DNA of 64,000 bases from Candidatus Frankia nodulisporulans (GTDB lineage Bacteria > Actinomycetota > Actinomycetes > Frankiales > Frankiaceae). Below, in pieces: positions 39,429-49,747 of the stretch. The notes under the pieces are model-generated. The model had not been told where the DNA came from. It did no database searches and worked only from the letters and a program-made list of their open reading frames with translations. How positions within the stretch are numbered: the first letter of the stretch is position 1; every line of letters starts with the position of its first letter. The stretch lies in NCBI RefSeq assembly GCF_902806475.1, contig NZ_CADCWS010000001.1, forward strand, positions 1 to 64,000. Reading direction: 5' to 3'. The translations under genes and the position numbers were made by a program.

Positions 39429-40514
39429 TCAGGAATCGGCGACGGTGGCCTTGCCCTGCTTGGTCAGGACGTCGTTGAGCGTGGTGAGATCGAAGATCCC
39501 GTCCAGCTTGGCGCCCTTGAGCAGGCCAAGCTCCTCCTGGTGCTGGGCCGACAGCAGCAGCGACTTCGCGATCGGGTCCGGGGTGAAGGTGAGCGACTTC
39601 CAGGCCGAGGCGAGCACCTTGTCGGGCAGCGGCTTGCCGGTGAGCTTGCTCAGCGCGGTGTTGGCGACCGTCGCACCCGCGGCCAGGTCGGCGTTGAGCC
39701 CGTTGATCGACTCCACGTTCGCCGTGACGAGGCGCCGGACGATCTCCGGGTTCTTCTTGAGGTAGTCGGTGCGCACGATCAGCAGCGTGGTGACGAACTT
39801 GCCGTTCGTCTCGGGCCACTGGTCGGCCTCGTTGACGAGCACCTTGCCGCCGGCGGCCACCAGCCGGGACGCGGTCGGCTCGGGCACCCAGGCGCCGTCG
39901 ATCGCCTTGTTCTGGAAGGCGTCCACCGTCAGGGAGTTGTCCTGCGGCTTGATCGAGACGTCACCGCCACCCTGGGTGTCGGTCTTGAGGCCGTTCTTCT
40001 TCAGGAAGTAGCGCAGCGCCACGTCCTGCGTGTTGGCCAGACCCGGGGTGGCGATCGTCTTGCCCTTGAGGTCGGCGACCGAGGCGATCTCGGGCCGGAC
40101 CACCAGGGACGCGCCACCGGAGGTCACCCCGGAGATGATCCGGATCGCATCACCGTTGGACTTGATGAAGCTGTTGACCGCGGGGTTCGGGCCGATGTAG
40201 CCGGCGTCGATCGCGCCGGAGAGGATCGCCTCGCCCTCCTGCGTACCGGAGTTGAACGTCGCGGGCTTCAGCGTGACCCCGGAGCCGAGGTCCTTGGTGA
40301 AGATGCCCTTCTCGACCCCGTACAGCGCCGGCGCGTGGGTGAGGTTCGGGAAGTAGCCCAGCCGGAGCGTTCCGCTGACCTGGCCGGGCGTGGAGCTGGT
40401 CGAGTCGACCGACGAGCCGTCGCTGCCCGAACTGGAGCAGCCGACCAACGCGAGCGCCACGGCGCCCACGGTGATCAGTGGCGTCAGAGCACGCCACAAG
40501 CGGCTCGATTTCAT
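39429..40514 (-). CDS. ABC transporter substrate-binding lipoprotein, SsuA/NrtA type
   Basis: 361 residues from ATG 40514. Signal peptide with lipobox ALVGC at about 22-26. Typical solute-binding blocks: RLGYFPNLTHAPALYG, GAIDAGYIGPNPAVNSF, KGKTIATPGLANTQDVALRYF, and DGAWVPEPTASRL, as in aliphatic-sulfonate/nitrate/taurine binders. First gene of the importer operon; upstream gap has a small inverted repeat. Confidence 0.92.
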   Translation of the reverse strand: MKSSRLWRALTPLITVGAVALALVGCSSSGSDGSSVDSTSSTPGQVSGTLRLGYFPNLTHAPALYGVEKGIFTKDLGSGVTLKPATFNSGTQEGEAILSGAIDAGYIGPNPAVNSFIKSNGDAIRIISGVTSGGASLVVRPEIASVADLKGKTIATPGLANTQDVALRYFLKKNGLKTDTQGGGDVSIKPQDNSLTVDAFQNKAIDGAWVPEPTASRLVAAGGKVLVNEADQWPETNGKFVTTLLIVRTDYLKKNPEIVRRLVTANVESINGLNADLAAGATVANTALSKLTGKPLPDKVLASAWKSLTFTPDPIAKSLLLSAQHQEELGLLKGAKLDGIFDLTTLNDVLTKQGKATVADS

Positions 40515-40572
40515 GTAAACCCCCAGTTCACGCGGGCGATGGCCCGCGCCATGCAAGTCGATCGAAGTCATC

Positions 40573-40589
40573 GGGATGGTAAGCATCCC
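40573..40589. promoter_or_regulatory. Inverted repeat upstream of the SsuA-like gene
   Basis: GGGATG, five bases, CATCCC. On the minus strand TACCAT within it could be a -10 box, about 60 bp before the ATG. Candidate operator, possibly for the Rrf2 regulator at the end of the operon; untested. Confidence 0.4.
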
Positions 40590-40709
40590 AGATAACCCCG
40601 ATACTGGCCATGTGCGGCCATCGTCCGGACATGGTTGCGCAACAATTCACACCACATCGCCACACATTCGGCGCAAAACGGACGACGCCGGTGGTCCGGG
40701 GGTCGAGCG

Positions 40710-40744
40710 CGGGGTCAGAACAGGAGCACGGGGTCAGAACAGGA
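40710..40744. repeat. 16-bp direct repeat spanning the GNAT gene stop
   Basis: CGGGGTCAGAACAGGA occurs at 40710-40725 and again at 40729-40744; the second copy contains the stop of the GNAT gene (40734-40736), the first lies past it. Confidence 0.95.
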
Positions 40745-41585
40745 TCGAGGCGAAGGTGTCGACCCGCTGGAAACCGACCCGCTCGTAGACCCGCCGGGCG
40801 GCATGGTTGAAGTCGTTCACGTACAGGCTGACCTTCGGCGCCAGCGCGGCGCGGGCCAGCGCGACGACACTCGCGGTGCCGGCCGCGCCGAGCCCGCGGC
40901 CACGCAGCGCCGGGTCGACCCAGACCCCCTGGATCTGGCAGACATCCCCGGCGACCGCGCCGACCTCGGCCTTGAACAGCACCCGGCCGTCGACGATGTG
41001 GGCGAACGAGCGGCGTTGGCCGATGAACTCGGCGACGCGGGCCCGGTAGAGGGTGCCGCCGTCGGCGAGCACCGGCGACACGCCGATCTCCTCGGTGAAC
41101 ATGGCGATGCAGGCCGGCAGCAGGACATCCAGCTCGTCGGGCCGCACAGGCCGCACGAGCGGATCGGGGGCGACCAGCGGCGGACCGTCGATGACCAGCA
41201 GCGGCTGGTCATCGCGGATCTCGCGGGCCCGGCCCCAGACCGGCTCCAGATAGCGCCACATCGTCATGACCGACGAGGAGAGACCGACGACGGAGGAGCA
41301 TCTCCGGCCCTGGCGGCGGGCCCGTTCGGCGAACAGTCTCGCCGACACCGGACCCGCCGCGACGGGCCAGAGATTGGCTCCGGAGTAACACACCGCGGCC
41401 AGATGTCCGTCCACCAGGTGGCCCCACATCTCGGCGCCGAGGCGCCAGGGGTCCAGCCCGGCGGCCTCGACTCGCGAGGCCACGAAGACATCGGCGACGG
41501 GATTGCGGGCCAGCAGCTCACGCACCGCGGGAAGATCGCGGTCATCGAGCAGACGCGTCGGCGCGGAACGCAGCGGCAGGCCCAT
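40734..41585 (-). CDS. GNAT acetyltransferase with N-terminal DUF4081
   Basis: 283 residues. N-terminal DUF4081-like half (about 1-130; RLLDDRDLPAVRELLARNPV) and C-terminal GNAT domain (about 140-283) with the acetyl-CoA loop VWVDPALRGRGLGAAGT and the closing NDFNHAARRVYERVGF. Substrate unknown. Twelve bases follow the ispG stop; the dxr-rip-ispG-GNAT order is conserved in actinobacteria, so it is probably co-transcribed with the MEP-pathway genes. Confidence 0.92.
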   Translation of the reverse strand: MGLPLRSAPTRLLDDRDLPAVRELLARNPVADVFVASRVEAAGLDPWRLGAEMWGHLVDGHLAAVCYSGANLWPVAAGPVSARLFAERARRQGRRCSSVVGLSSSVMTMWRYLEPVWGRAREIRDDQPLLVIDGPPLVAPDPLVRPVRPDELDVLLPACIAMFTEEIGVSPVLADGGTLYRARVAEFIGQRRSFAHIVDGRVLFKAEVGAVAGDVCQIQGVWVDPALRGRGLGAAGTASVVALARAALAPKVSLYVNDFNHAARRVYERVGFQRVDTFASILF

Positions 41586-41597
41586 CCGGCGGACCGA

Positions 41598-42752
41598 CTA
41601 GCTGACGGAGACGGTGGGCTCGCCGGAGGCGGTGCCCGCGTCCGTCATCTGCTCGGCCAGGCGCATGGCCTCCTCGATGAGGGTCTCCACGATCTGTGCC
41701 TCCGGCACCGTCTTGATCACCTCGCCGCGGACGAAGATCTGGCCCTTGCCGTTTCCGGAGGCCACGCCGAGGTCGGCCTCACGCGCCTCGCCCGGCCCGT
41801 TCACCACACATCCCATCACGGCGACGCGCAACGGGACCTCCATGCCCTCCAGGCCGGCGCTGACCTGGTTCGCGAGGGTGTAGACATCGACCTGGGCCCG
41901 CCCGCAGGACGGGCAGGACACGATCTCGAGCTTACGCTCGCGCAACCCCAGGGACTCCAGGATGGCGGAGCCGACCTTGACCTCCTCCACCGGCGGTGCG
42001 GACAGCGACACCCGGATGGTGTCGCCGATCCCCTCCGCCAGCAGCGCGCCGAAGGCCACCGACGACTTGACCGTCCCCTGGAACGCGGGGCCGGCCTCGG
42101 TGACACCGAGGTGCAGCGGGTAGTCGCAGGACTGGGCGAGCAGGCGGTAGGCCTGGATCATCACGACCGGGTCGTGGTGCTTCACCGAGATCTTGATCTC
42201 GCGGAAGTCGTGCTCCTCGAACAGCGAGCACTCCCACAGCGCCGACTCGGTAAGCGCCTCCGGGGTGGCCTTGCCGTACTTGGCCAGCAGGCGCTTGTCG
42301 AGCGAACCGGCGTTGACGCCGATCCGGATCGGGACGCCGGCGCCCTTGGCCGCGCGGGCGATCTCGCCGACCTTGTCATCGAAGGCCTTGATGTTGCCGG
42401 GGTTGACGCGGACCGCGGCGCAGCCGGCATCGATCGCGGCGAAGACGTACTTCGGCTGGAAGTGGATGTCGGCGATGATCGGGATCGGTGACTTGCGGGC
42501 GATCTCCGGCAGGGCGTCGGCATCGTCCTGGCTTGGTACCGCCACCCGGACGATCTGGCAGCCCGAGGCGGTGAGCTCGGCGATCTGCTGCAGGGTCGCG
42601 TTGACGTCCGAGGTCAACGTCGTGCACATGGACTGAACGGAGACCGGAGCGTCACCCCCGACCGGGACATTGCCCACGTGGATCTGCCGGCTCTTGCGCC
42701 GCGTACCGAGCGGTCGCGCCGGAGCGGATGGCATGCCCAGAGTAACGGTCAC
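41598..42752 (-). CDS. ispG: (E)-4-hydroxy-3-methylbut-2-enyl-diphosphate synthase
   Basis: Penultimate step of the MEP isoprenoid pathway, using a [4Fe-4S] cluster. TIM-barrel N-terminal part ([33 protein letters not shown]) and C-terminal cluster domain with [10 protein letters not shown] and [12 protein letters not shown] cysteines intact. GTG 42752 ([11 protein letters not shown]) gives 384 residues; the frame upstream to 42839 shows no family similarity. dxr, another MEP gene, is about 1.3 kb upstream. Confidence 0.96.
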   Translation of the reverse strand: MTVTLGMPSAPARPLGTRRKSRQIHVGNVPVGGDAPVSVQSMCTTLTSDVNATLQQIAELTASGCQIVRVAVPSQDDADALPEIARKSPIPIIADIHFQPKYVFAAIDAGCAAVRVNPGNIKAFDDKVGEIARAAKGAGVPIRIGVNAGSLDKRLLAKYGKATPEALTESALWECSLFEEHDFREIKISVKHHDPVVMIQAYRLLAQSCDYPLHLGVTEAGPAFQGTVKSSVAFGALLAEGIGDTIRVSLSAPPVEEVKVGSAILESLGLRERKLEIVSCPSCGRAQVDVYTLANQVSAGLEGMEVPLRVAVMGCVVNGPGEAREADLGVASGNGKGQIFVRGEVIKTVPEAQIVETLIEEAMRLAEQMTDAGTASGEPTVSVS

Positions 42753-42891
42753 GTTGTCCTCACTGGCGAATCGAGAAAAGGGATCGACGTACGACTGATT
42801 CGGCCTGTCGACTGCGGGACGCAGGGCAGTAGTACGCAACGCGGCGGACTGCCCGGGTCGCCTCCGACCCGCGCCGGGCCACTGATGCGCG

Positions 42892-44076
42892 TCACTGGTT
42901 CAGACGGATGGGATTGATGATGTCGGCGGACAGCAGGAGCAGGCTGAACCCGAGCAGAACGACGACCGTGGCGTACGTGGCCGGTAGCAGCTTGGCGAAA
43001 TCAACCCTTTTGACAGGTCCACGGTATCCCCGCAGCCGACGCAGGCCATGTCGGGCCTGTTCGAAGCCCAGGACGGCGATATGGCCACCGTCCAGCGGAA
43101 GCAGCGGGAGCAGGTTGAAGATTCCCACCGCCAGGTTGATCGCGGCGACCAGAACGAGGAACTGACGCAGCCGGTCAACACCGGAACTGTCCGGCGCCGA
43201 CACGACATCCCCGCCGATGCGAGCCGCGCCCACCACGCTGATGAAGCCCTCTGGGTCCCGGTCCTTGTCGAAGATCTTACCCAGGTCGTCGAGGCGATGA
43301 GTCAGCGTGTCATACATCCCGGTGAACCCGGAGCCGATCACCGAGAACGTGTGCGGCACCGCGGCGAGCGGGCCGTAGTGCACCGTTTCGGTCCCCGGAC
43401 GCACACCGAGCGCACCGACCGGATCGTTGCCGGCGGCGCCGGTCAGCCGGTTGCGCCGGACCTCGACGAGGTTCGGGGTGAGCGTGAGGTCGCGCCCGTC
43501 GCGGCGGACGACCAGCGTCGCCGGGCCGGCGCCGTGCTCGCGCACCTGGCGGGTGAACTGGGCCCAGCTGTCCACGGCCACGCCGTCGAAGCTGCGCACC
43601 CGGTCACCGGGACGCAGCCCGGCCGCCGCGGCGGGGCCGGGACCCGCGCAGGTCGCCGTCGCCGCCACACAGCTCGTCGACCCGATCTTCGACTCGCTGA
43701 TCTGCGTGGTCCCCATCGTGACCAGTACCCCGTAGATCAGCACCATGGCGATGACGAAGTGCACGAACGACCCGGCTGACATGACCACGAGGCGGGCCCG
43801 GGCCGGCGCGTTGTAGAACGCCCGCGGCTCGTCCGCCGGATCGATCTCCTCCAGCGGCGTCATTCCCTCGATCTTCACGAAACCGCCGGCCGGGATGGCC
43901 TTGACCCCGTACTCGGTCTCGCCGCGGCGACGTGACCACAACGTCGGACCGAAACCCACGAAGAACTTCGACGCCTTCATGCCGTAGTGCCGCGCGGTCA
44001 CGAAATGACCGGCCTCGTGCGCCACCACGGACACGAGCAGTGCGGCGGCGAACGCCACGATGCCGAGAATCTCCAT
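42892..44076 (-). CDS. Site-2 zinc metalloprotease (RseP/Rip1 family, M50)
   Basis: 394 residues. The HExxH site (HEAGH) is at 20-24 inside the first membrane helix; the third ligand is in [20 protein letters not shown] domain lies at about 130-215 ([19 protein letters not shown]). Cleaves anti-sigma factors or other membrane substrates within the bilayer. Lies between dxr and ispG, as Rip1 does in mycobacteria; substrates here are not known. Confidence 0.95.
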   Translation of the reverse strand: MEILGIVAFAAALLVSVVAHEAGHFVTARHYGMKASKFFVGFGPTLWSRRRGETEYGVKAIPAGGFVKIEGMTPLEEIDPADEPRAFYNAPARARLVVMSAGSFVHFVIAMVLIYGVLVTMGTTQISESKIGSTSCVAATATCAGPGPAAAAGLRPGDRVRSFDGVAVDSWAQFTRQVREHGAGPATLVVRRDGRDLTLTPNLVEVRRNRLTGAAGNDPVGALGVRPGTETVHYGPLAAVPHTFSVIGSGFTGMYDTLTHRLDDLGKIFDKDRDPEGFISVVGAARIGGDVVSAPDSSGVDRLRQFLVLVAAINLAVGIFNLLPLLPLDGGHIAVLGFEQARHGLRRLRGYRGPVKRVDFAKLLPATYATVVVLLGFSLLLLSADIINPIRLNQ

Positions 44077-44104
44077 CAGGCCGGCCTCCGCCGACAGGGA
44101 CAGC

Positions 44105-45337
44105 TCACACTGCCTCCCGCTCGCTGTTGCGCCGGATCAGCCGCTGCGCGGTCTCGCGGGCGTCCCGCTCGGTGGCGAAGACCTCCTCGAGCGAAGGGTG
44201 ATCGATCACCTGGTGCTCGGAGATCACCTCGGCCACCAGATCGACGATCCGGACGAAGGGCAGGCGACCGGCGAGGAAGGCCGCGACCGCCTCCTCGTTG
44301 GCCGCATTGAACACCGCGGGCGCCGTTCCGCCCCGGCGACCGGCCGTACGGGCCAGGTCCACCGCCGGAAAGGCCGTGGTGTCCAGCGGCTCGAAGGTCA
44401 GGGCCTGCGCACGGGTCCAGTCCATCGGCGGCTGCGCGTGGGCCACCCGGTCCGGCCAGCCCAGGGCGAGCGCGATCGGCAGGCGCATGTCCGGCGGGGA
44501 GACCTGGGCGATGGTGGAACCGTCGGTGAACTCGACCATCGAGTGCACCAGCGACTGGGGGTGCACGACGACCTCGATGTCGTCGTAGGGAACGCCGAAG
44601 AACAGGTGGGCCTCGATGAGCTCCAGACCCTTGTTCATCAGGGTGGCCGAGTTGATGGTCACCACCGGCCCCATGTCCCAGGTCGGATGGGCCAGCGCCT
44701 GCTCCCGGGTGACCGCGGCGAGCTCGTCGCGCCGACGGCCGCGGAAGGGCCCGCCGCTGGCCGTGAGGACCAGCTTGCGCACCTCCTCCTGCCGGCCGCC
44801 ACGCAGGCACTGGGCCAGCGCCGAATGCTCGGAGTCGACCGGGACCAGCCGGTTCGGGTCGCCGCCGAGCGCGTCGAGCACGAGCGGACCGCCGGCGACC
44901 AGCGACTCCTTGTTCGCCAACGCCACCGTGTGCCCGGCGGCCAGCGCCGACAGCGTCGGAGCCAGACCCACCGACCCGGTGATGCCGTTGAGCACCGTGT
45001 CGCACGGCCAGGCCGCGATCTCACTGGCCGCGTCCGGCCCGGCGAGGATCTTCGGCACCGCGAACTCGCCCTTGCGGTAACCCCGCCGACTCGCCTCGGC
45101 GAAGAAGGCGAGCTGCAGATCCTGGGCCGCCGACGCCGCGGCCACACCCACCGCCTGCACGCCGAGATCGAGAGCCTGGGCCGCGAGCAGGTCGACCCTG
45201 GACCCGCCACCCATCAGCGCCACCACCCGGAAGCGCTCCGGATTGCGTCGCACGACGTCTATGGCCTGGGTTCCGATCGAGCCGGTGGACCCGAGCAGAA
45301 CAACTTCACGCAGGTTCGAAGCCTCCACCACACCCAC
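44105..45337 (-). CDS. dxr: 1-deoxy-D-xylulose 5-phosphate reductoisomerase
   Basis: Second step of the MEP pathway: DXP to MEP with NADPH. NADPH motif LLGSTGSIGTQAIDVV at the N-terminus; metal and substrate loop VPVDSEHSALAQCL; ASGGPFRG and the ATLMNKGLELIEAH block are intact. The start is one of three clustered GTG codons (45337, 45331, 45328), about 408-411 residues; the long Arg/Pro-rich open frame further upstream is not family-like. A 28-bp gap precedes the site-2 protease. Confidence 0.95.
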   Translation of the reverse strand: MGVVEASNLREVVLLGSTGSIGTQAIDVVRRNPERFRVVALMGGGSRVDLLAAQALDLGVQAVGVAAASAAQDLQLAFFAEASRRGYRKGEFAVPKILAGPDAASEIAAWPCDTVLNGITGSVGLAPTLSALAAGHTVALANKESLVAGGPLVLDALGGDPNRLVPVDSEHSALAQCLRGGRQEEVRKLVLTASGGPFRGRRRDELAAVTREQALAHPTWDMGPVVTINSATLMNKGLELIEAHLFFGVPYDDIEVVVHPQSLVHSMVEFTDGSTIAQVSPPDMRLPIALALGWPDRVAHAQPPMDWTRAQALTFEPLDTTAFPAVDLARTAGRRGGTAPAVFNAANEEAVAAFLAGRLPFVRIVDLVAEVISEHQVIDHPSLEEVFATERDARETAQRLIRRNSEREAV

Positions 45338-45503
45338 ATTCTCGCAGGCCGCTCGCCGGGCCGGAGCCCCCCTGTTCGGTTCATGACAGGTACCACCCGA
45401 TGATGCGCAATGGGTCCGAGGGGTAACCGTGATCGTGACGTCCGGGTCCACCCGTCCGGGCCGACCGGCAGGGGCCCCCTTCGCCGCCTGCTGCCGGCCC
45501 CGT

Positions 45504-46859
45504 TCAGCGGGCGCGCACGGCCCCGTTCTGGACGGCCGTGGTGGGCGTGACCTGCGGCGCGGGGGCGGTGGTCGCGGGTGTCTGCCCGTCGCCATCCACC
45601 GGTGGGGCCGTGGACCCGCTCGCCGTCGGCGCGGGCGCGGTGGGCGGCGCGCTCGCCCCCGCCGGGCCGCTCGGGGCGGTCGGGGTGGGGGCCTGCGGGG
45701 CCACCGACGGGCCCGGCACCGTGGTGCCACCACCGGTGGCGGCGTCACCGCCCAGGTCGGCCGCCGTCGGCGTGTAACCGAAGAAGGTGAGCGCGACGAT
45801 GGTGGCGTTCAGTGCCATCGACGTCGCACCGCGCTCCGGGCGGGCCTGGGCGCCGGGCCAGGTGTGCCCGCCGGCCTGCATGACCAGCAGCCCGACGTCG
45901 CGGTCAGCCGGGCAGCCCGACCACACCGTGCGGGACCAGTCGGCGGTGTCGACGGCCGAGGAGCGGGCGCCCGAGCAGCCCAGCGCGGAGGCGTACCGGG
46001 CCAGCCGGTCGGGCGCCGGCTGGGCGACGCTGCCGGTGTACGGCGCCGCCCGCGCCGGCCCGCCACCGTCCAGCGGTGCGATCGGGTCCCCCGCCCCGTG
46101 GATCTCCAACAGGCTGGCGGACGGCCGAGCGCACGACGTCGGCAGCACACTCGCCGCCACCGCCACGGCCGCGACGAAGCGACCCGGCAGCCCGCACAGC
46201 GCGGTGAGCACCATGTCCGCGCCGTCGGCGTAGCCCACGGCGAAGATCCGCTCGACGTCCAGGCACATCTGGCCGGTCAGATCGTTGAGCAGCAGCCCGC
46301 TGAACAGCACGTCGTCGGGCCCGACCGCCGCCGAACGCGGGAAGTTCCACCGGGCGCGCTCCCCGACCGGGAAGGCGACCACGAACCCCGCTCTGGTGCC
46401 CTGGTCAGCCAGGTGCGTGTACGCCTCGAGATCGAACGCGCTCTGACCGGTGTCGTGGTAGCCGACGAGCAGCGGCAGCGGCCGGGCCGCGCCACCGGCC
46501 GCGCCGGTGGGCACCGCGAGCACGTAGGACCGGGTCACGCCGGCGACCTGCAGCGTGCGGGTACTGACCCCCGAGGGCAGCGTCCGACCGGTCACACAGC
46601 CACTGGTCGGCGGCGGGGGAACCGTTGGCGTCGGTGTGGCGGACGACGCCGCGGCCGCCCGCGGACTGTCCGAACCCGCCGGGCCGCCATCGGCCGCGGT
46701 CGTCCTCGCCGGGCCCGGCCCGCGCGACATCGCGTACCACAGCAACACCAGCAGGACGCCCACAGCCGCGACGATCGGCAGCCACACGGTGTTCGTCGTG
46801 CGGGTCCGGTGCCGCAGCGCCGCGCGACGTCGGCCCCCCGGCGGACTACCGGAGGCCAC
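45504..46859 (-). CDS. LpqC/PHB-depolymerase-like exported protein lacking the nucleophilic serine
   Basis: 451 residues from GTG 46859, which overlaps the rlmN end by 14 bases. An N-terminal signal anchor (about 24-42) and a Ser/Thr/Pro linker precede an alpha/beta-hydrolase domain close to feruloyl-esterase/PHB-depolymerase proteins ([14 protein letters not shown]..., [22 protein letters not shown]). The aspartate and histidine of the triad are present, but the nucleophile elbow, normally GxSxG, reads G-Y-A211-D-G. The C-terminal 90 residues are Pro/Ala/Thr-rich. A binding or structural role is more likely than hydrolysis; this is inference. Confidence 0.8.
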   Translation of the reverse strand: MASGSPPGGRRRAALRHRTRTTNTVWLPIVAAVGVLLVLLWYAMSRGPGPARTTAADGGPAGSDSPRAAAASSATPTPTVPPPPTSGCVTGRTLPSGVSTRTLQVAGVTRSYVLAVPTGAAGGAARPLPLLVGYHDTGQSAFDLEAYTHLADQGTRAGFVVAFPVGERARWNFPRSAAVGPDDVLFSGLLLNDLTGQMCLDVERIFAVGYADGADMVLTALCGLPGRFVAAVAVAASVLPTSCARPSASLLEIHGAGDPIAPLDGGGPARAAPYTGSVAQPAPDRLARYASALGCSGARSSAVDTADWSRTVWSGCPADRDVGLLVMQAGGHTWPGAQARPERGATSMALNATIVALTFFGYTPTAADLGGDAATGGGTTVPGPSVAPQAPTPTAPSGPAGASAPPTAPAPTASGSTAPPVDGDGQTPATTAPAPQVTPTTAVQNGAVRAR

Positions 46860-48150
46860 GGCGCTGGGCCGGTTCGGCGGCCAGTTGGCCGCAGGCGGCA
46901 GCGATCTCCCGCCCCCGGTTGTCACGCACCGTCGTGGAAATGCCACGCTCGCGCAACCGGCGAACGAACGCCCGCTGCCCGGACTCCGCGCTGGCCCGCC
47001 AGGACGAGCCGGCCGTCGGGTTGAGTGGGATCAGGTTCACGTGTGCCAACTGGCCGGAGAGCAGGGTGGCCAGGGCGTCCGCCCGAGGCACGTCGTCGTT
47101 GACGCCGTCGATCAACGCGTACTCGATGCTGACCCGCCGCCCGGTGCGCTCGGCGTAGGCCCACGCCGCGGCCAGCACCTCGGCCACCGGCCACCGGTTG
47201 TTGATCGGGACCAGTTCGTCGCGCAGTTCGTCGTCCGGCGCGTGCAGGGACACCGCGAGCGTCACCGGCAGTCGCTGCTCGGCCAGCCGGTGCATCGCCG
47301 GCACCAGGCCCACCGTGCTGACCGTGAGACCACGCGCGGACAGTCCGAGCCCCTCCGGCGGCTCGGCCACCAGACGGTGCAGCGCCGCGAGGAGAGCGTC
47401 GAAGTTGGCCAGCGGCTCCCCCATCCCCATGAAGACGACGTTCGACAGCCGCCGGTTGCCCTCGCCGAGGTCGCCACGGCGCAGCGCCCGCGCCGCGTGG
47501 ACGACCTGCTCCACGATCTCCCCTGTCGACAGGTTGCGGGTCAGCCCGCCCTGACCGGTGGCGCAGAACGGGCAGCCCATCCCGCAGCCGGCCTGGCTGG
47601 AGACACAGACCGTGGCCCGGTCCGGATAGCGCATGATCACCGACTCGATGAGCGCGCCGTCCCCGGTCCGCCAGGCGATCTTGCGGGTCTGGCCGTCATC
47701 GCAGGTCAGTGTCTTGGCCGGGGTGAGCAGCCGCGGCAGCAGCGCCGCGAGCAGGGGCTCACGGATCCGCTCGGGCAGATCGGTCATCTGCGCGGCCGTG
47801 TCGGCGTCGAGCAGCCGGGCGAAGTAGTGCCGGGAGAGCTGGTCGGCACGGAAGGCCGGCAGGCCCAGCGAGACGGCGACCGCCCGACGATCCTCCCGGC
47901 AGAGATCGGCCAGGTGTCGGATGGGCCGCCCCGTCCGCCGCGACAGGGTCAGGCTGACCGACCGGTCGGCTGGCGCGGATGCCTGCGCCGTGGGGGCCGC
48001 TGGCGTGGGAGTCGCCGGCCCGGGTTGGGCTGACCCGGGTTGGGCTGACCCGGGTTGGGCTGACCCGGGTTGGGCTGACCCGGGTTGGGCTGACCCGGGT
48101 TGGGCTGACCCGGGTTGGGCTGACCCGGGTTGGGCGGTCGAGGAAGTCAT
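46846..48150 (-). CDS. rlmN: 23S rRNA/tRNA (adenine-C2) methyltransferase RlmN
   Basis: Radical-SAM enzyme, CxxxCxxC at about 189-196 ([17 protein letters not shown]); [13 protein letters not shown] and the C-terminal [15 protein letters not shown] segment, with its methylatable cysteine, are present. Methylates A2503 of 23S rRNA and A37 of tRNAs. 434 residues; the first about 45 are seven AQPGS repeats and a Thr/Pro/Ala stretch before the family core begins near [12 protein letters not shown]. The start could instead be internal, which would place the repeats in the leader. Confidence 0.93.
   Translation of the reverse strand: MTSSTAQPGSAQPGSAQPGSAQPGSAQPGSAQPGSAQPGSAQPGPATPTPAAPTAQASAPADRSVSLTLSRRTGRPIRHLADLCREDRRAVAVSLGLPAFRADQLSRHYFARLLDADTAAQMTDLPERIREPLLAALLPRLLTPAKTLTCDDGQTRKIAWRTGDGALIESVIMRYPDRATVCVSSQAGCGMGCPFCATGQGGLTRNLSTGEIVEQVVHAARALRRGDLGEGNRRLSNVVFMGMGEPLANFDALLAALHRLVAEPPEGLGLSARGLTVSTVGLVPAMHRLAEQRLPVTLAVSLHAPDDELRDELVPINNRWPVAEVLAAAWAYAERTGRRVSIEYALIDGVNDDVPRADALATLLSGQLAHVNLIPLNPTAGSSWRASAESGQRAFVRRLRERGISTTVRDNRGREIAAACGQLAAEPAQRRGLR
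48031..48135. repeat. Seven perfect 15-bp tandem repeats at the rlmN 5' end
   Basis: TGACCCGGGTTGGGC seven times, plus a 12-base partial copy on the left. Read as AQPGS repeats on the minus strand, just after the ATG. Identical copies imply recent expansion. Confidence 0.97.
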
Positions 48151-48244
48151 AGCGGCTCCAGTGTGCCAGCCAGCCGCTGCCCAGACGAATACGGTGATTC
48201 GCCCCGGACCCGCGGGGCGGCCCGGACGTCCAGGTCAGCCGACG

Positions 48245-49147
48245 TCAGTGCAGGAAGGCTGTCAGCAACAGCCAGGAGACGGGAGCGGTGCACAGCAGCG
48301 AGTCCAGCCGGTCCATGATGCCGCCATGGCCGGGTAGCAGACTGCCCATGTCCTTGATACCGATGTCCCGTTTGAGCAGCGATTCGCCGAGATCCCCGAC
48401 GGTGGCGGTGGCGGCGGTGGCCAGCCCCAGCAGCATCCCCTGCCAGGCATGCGCCCCCAGCGGCCAGGCGACCACCACCGCGGCGACGGTCACACAGGCG
48501 AACACGGAACCGGCGAAACCCTCCCAGGACTTCCCCGGTGACACGCTGGGTGCCAGCTTGTGGCGACCACCGGAGAGCACGCCGGCCGCGTAGCCACCGA
48601 TGTCGCTGGCCACCACCGTGCCGATGAAGGCCAGCACCCGAAAGCTGCCCTGGGACGCCCCGGTCAGCAGCGCCGCGAACCCGGCGGGGAAGCCCACATA
48701 GGCGGCGACGAACACGATGCCGGCCAGATCACGCAGCAGTCCGCCGCTCGGCCCGAGGACCCGCATGACGATCGCGGCCGCGATCGTCACCAGCACCGCG
48801 GCCAGCAGGCCGTCCAGCCCACCGAGAAAGGCGACGGGAGGGATCACGAACGCGCCCACGGCCAGCGGCACGATCGGGATGCGCCGTCCGGTCAGGCGCA
48901 GCGCGCGGATGACCTCGACCGTCCCGATCGCGACCGCGGCACCGACCACGACGGTGAACGCCGCACGGACGGTGAACAGCGTGACCAGGATGATCGCGCC
49001 CAGCAACGCGCCGACGCCGATCGCCGCCGGTAGGTCGCGTCCCGCTCGGGACCGCCGGGGCGGGGCCGTCATCGGTGCTTCGGGGTTCGCGCTCTGCCCG
49101 CCGTCAACCACGGTCGGGCCGTTGACTGCCGTCATGAAGGCTTTCAT
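48245..49147 (-). CDS. cdsA: Phosphatidate cytidylyltransferase
   Basis: Converts phosphatidate and CTP to CDP-diacylglycerol, the branch point of phospholipid synthesis. 300 residues with about eight membrane segments; the CDS signature is at the C-terminus (KRDIGIKDMGSLLPGHGGIMDRLDS). Follows frr on the same strand with a 42-bp gap, the standard order. Confidence 0.95.
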   Translation of the reverse strand: MKAFMTAVNGPTVVDGGQSANPEAPMTAPPRRSRAGRDLPAAIGVGALLGAIILVTLFTVRAAFTVVVGAAVAIGTVEVIRALRLTGRRIPIVPLAVGAFVIPPVAFLGGLDGLLAAVLVTIAAAIVMRVLGPSGGLLRDLAGIVFVAAYVGFPAGFAALLTGASQGSFRVLAFIGTVVASDIGGYAAGVLSGGRHKLAPSVSPGKSWEGFAGSVFACVTVAAVVVAWPLGAHAWQGMLLGLATAATATVGDLGESLLKRDIGIKDMGSLLPGHGGIMDRLDSLLCTAPVSWLLLTAFLH

Positions 49148-49189
49148 CCCGACGCAGAAATCCGGTTCGAACAGGGCGACCCGCGCGGA

Positions 49190-49747
49190 TCACACTGACA
49201 GCAGATCCGCTTCCTTGAGTCGGAGCAGCTCGTCGACCTGCCCGACATAGCGGTGCGTGGCCTCGTCGAGGTCCTTCTCCCCCCGGCGGCCCTCGTCCTC
49301 ACCGGCGTCGCCGTCACGGACGATGCGGTCGATGGCGTCCTTGGCGTGTCGCCGCACGTTACGGATGCTGATCTTGGCGTCCTCGGCCTTGCCGCGCGCG
49401 ACCTTGACCAGGTCCCGGCGACGCTGCTCGGACAGCTCCGGGAAGACGATCCGGATGATCGTGCCGTCGTTGCTGGGGTTGACGCCCAGATCCGAGTCCC
49501 GCACGGCCTTCTCGATCGCCGCCAGTGACGACTTGTCGTACGGCGTGACGATCACCATGCGTGGCTCGGGGATGTGGAACGACGCGAGCTGCTGTACGGG
49601 TGTCAGGGCACCGTAGTAGTCCACCACGATCTTGGAGAAGACCGCGGGGGTGATGCGGCCGGTACGGATGTTCGCGAAGTCCTCCTTGGCGACCGTGACG
49701 GCCTTCTCCATCTTCTCCTCAGCATCGAGAAGTGTGTCGTCGATCAC
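49190..49747 (-). CDS. frr: Ribosome recycling factor
   Basis: 185 residues, exact family size. [22 protein letters not shown] at the N-terminus and [32 protein letters not shown] in the long-helix region are typical. Splits post-termination ribosomes with EF-G. GTG start. The usual upstream neighbour pyrH is absent; a 307-bp gap with a strong hairpin separates it from tsf. Confidence 0.97.
   Translation of the reverse strand: MIDDTLLDAEEKMEKAVTVAKEDFANIRTGRITPAVFSKIVVDYYGALTPVQQLASFHIPEPRMVIVTPYDKSSLAAIEKAVRDSDLGVNPSNDGTIIRIVFPELSEQRRRDLVKVARGKAEDAKISIRNVRRHAKDAIDRIVRDGDAGEDEGRRGEKDLDEATHRYVGQVDELLRLKEADLLSV

Noticed and set aside
45338-45748. Long N-terminal extension of DXR
   Set aside because: Overlaps the neighbouring gene and has Arg/Pro shadow composition; the family starts at the clustered GTGs near 45337.
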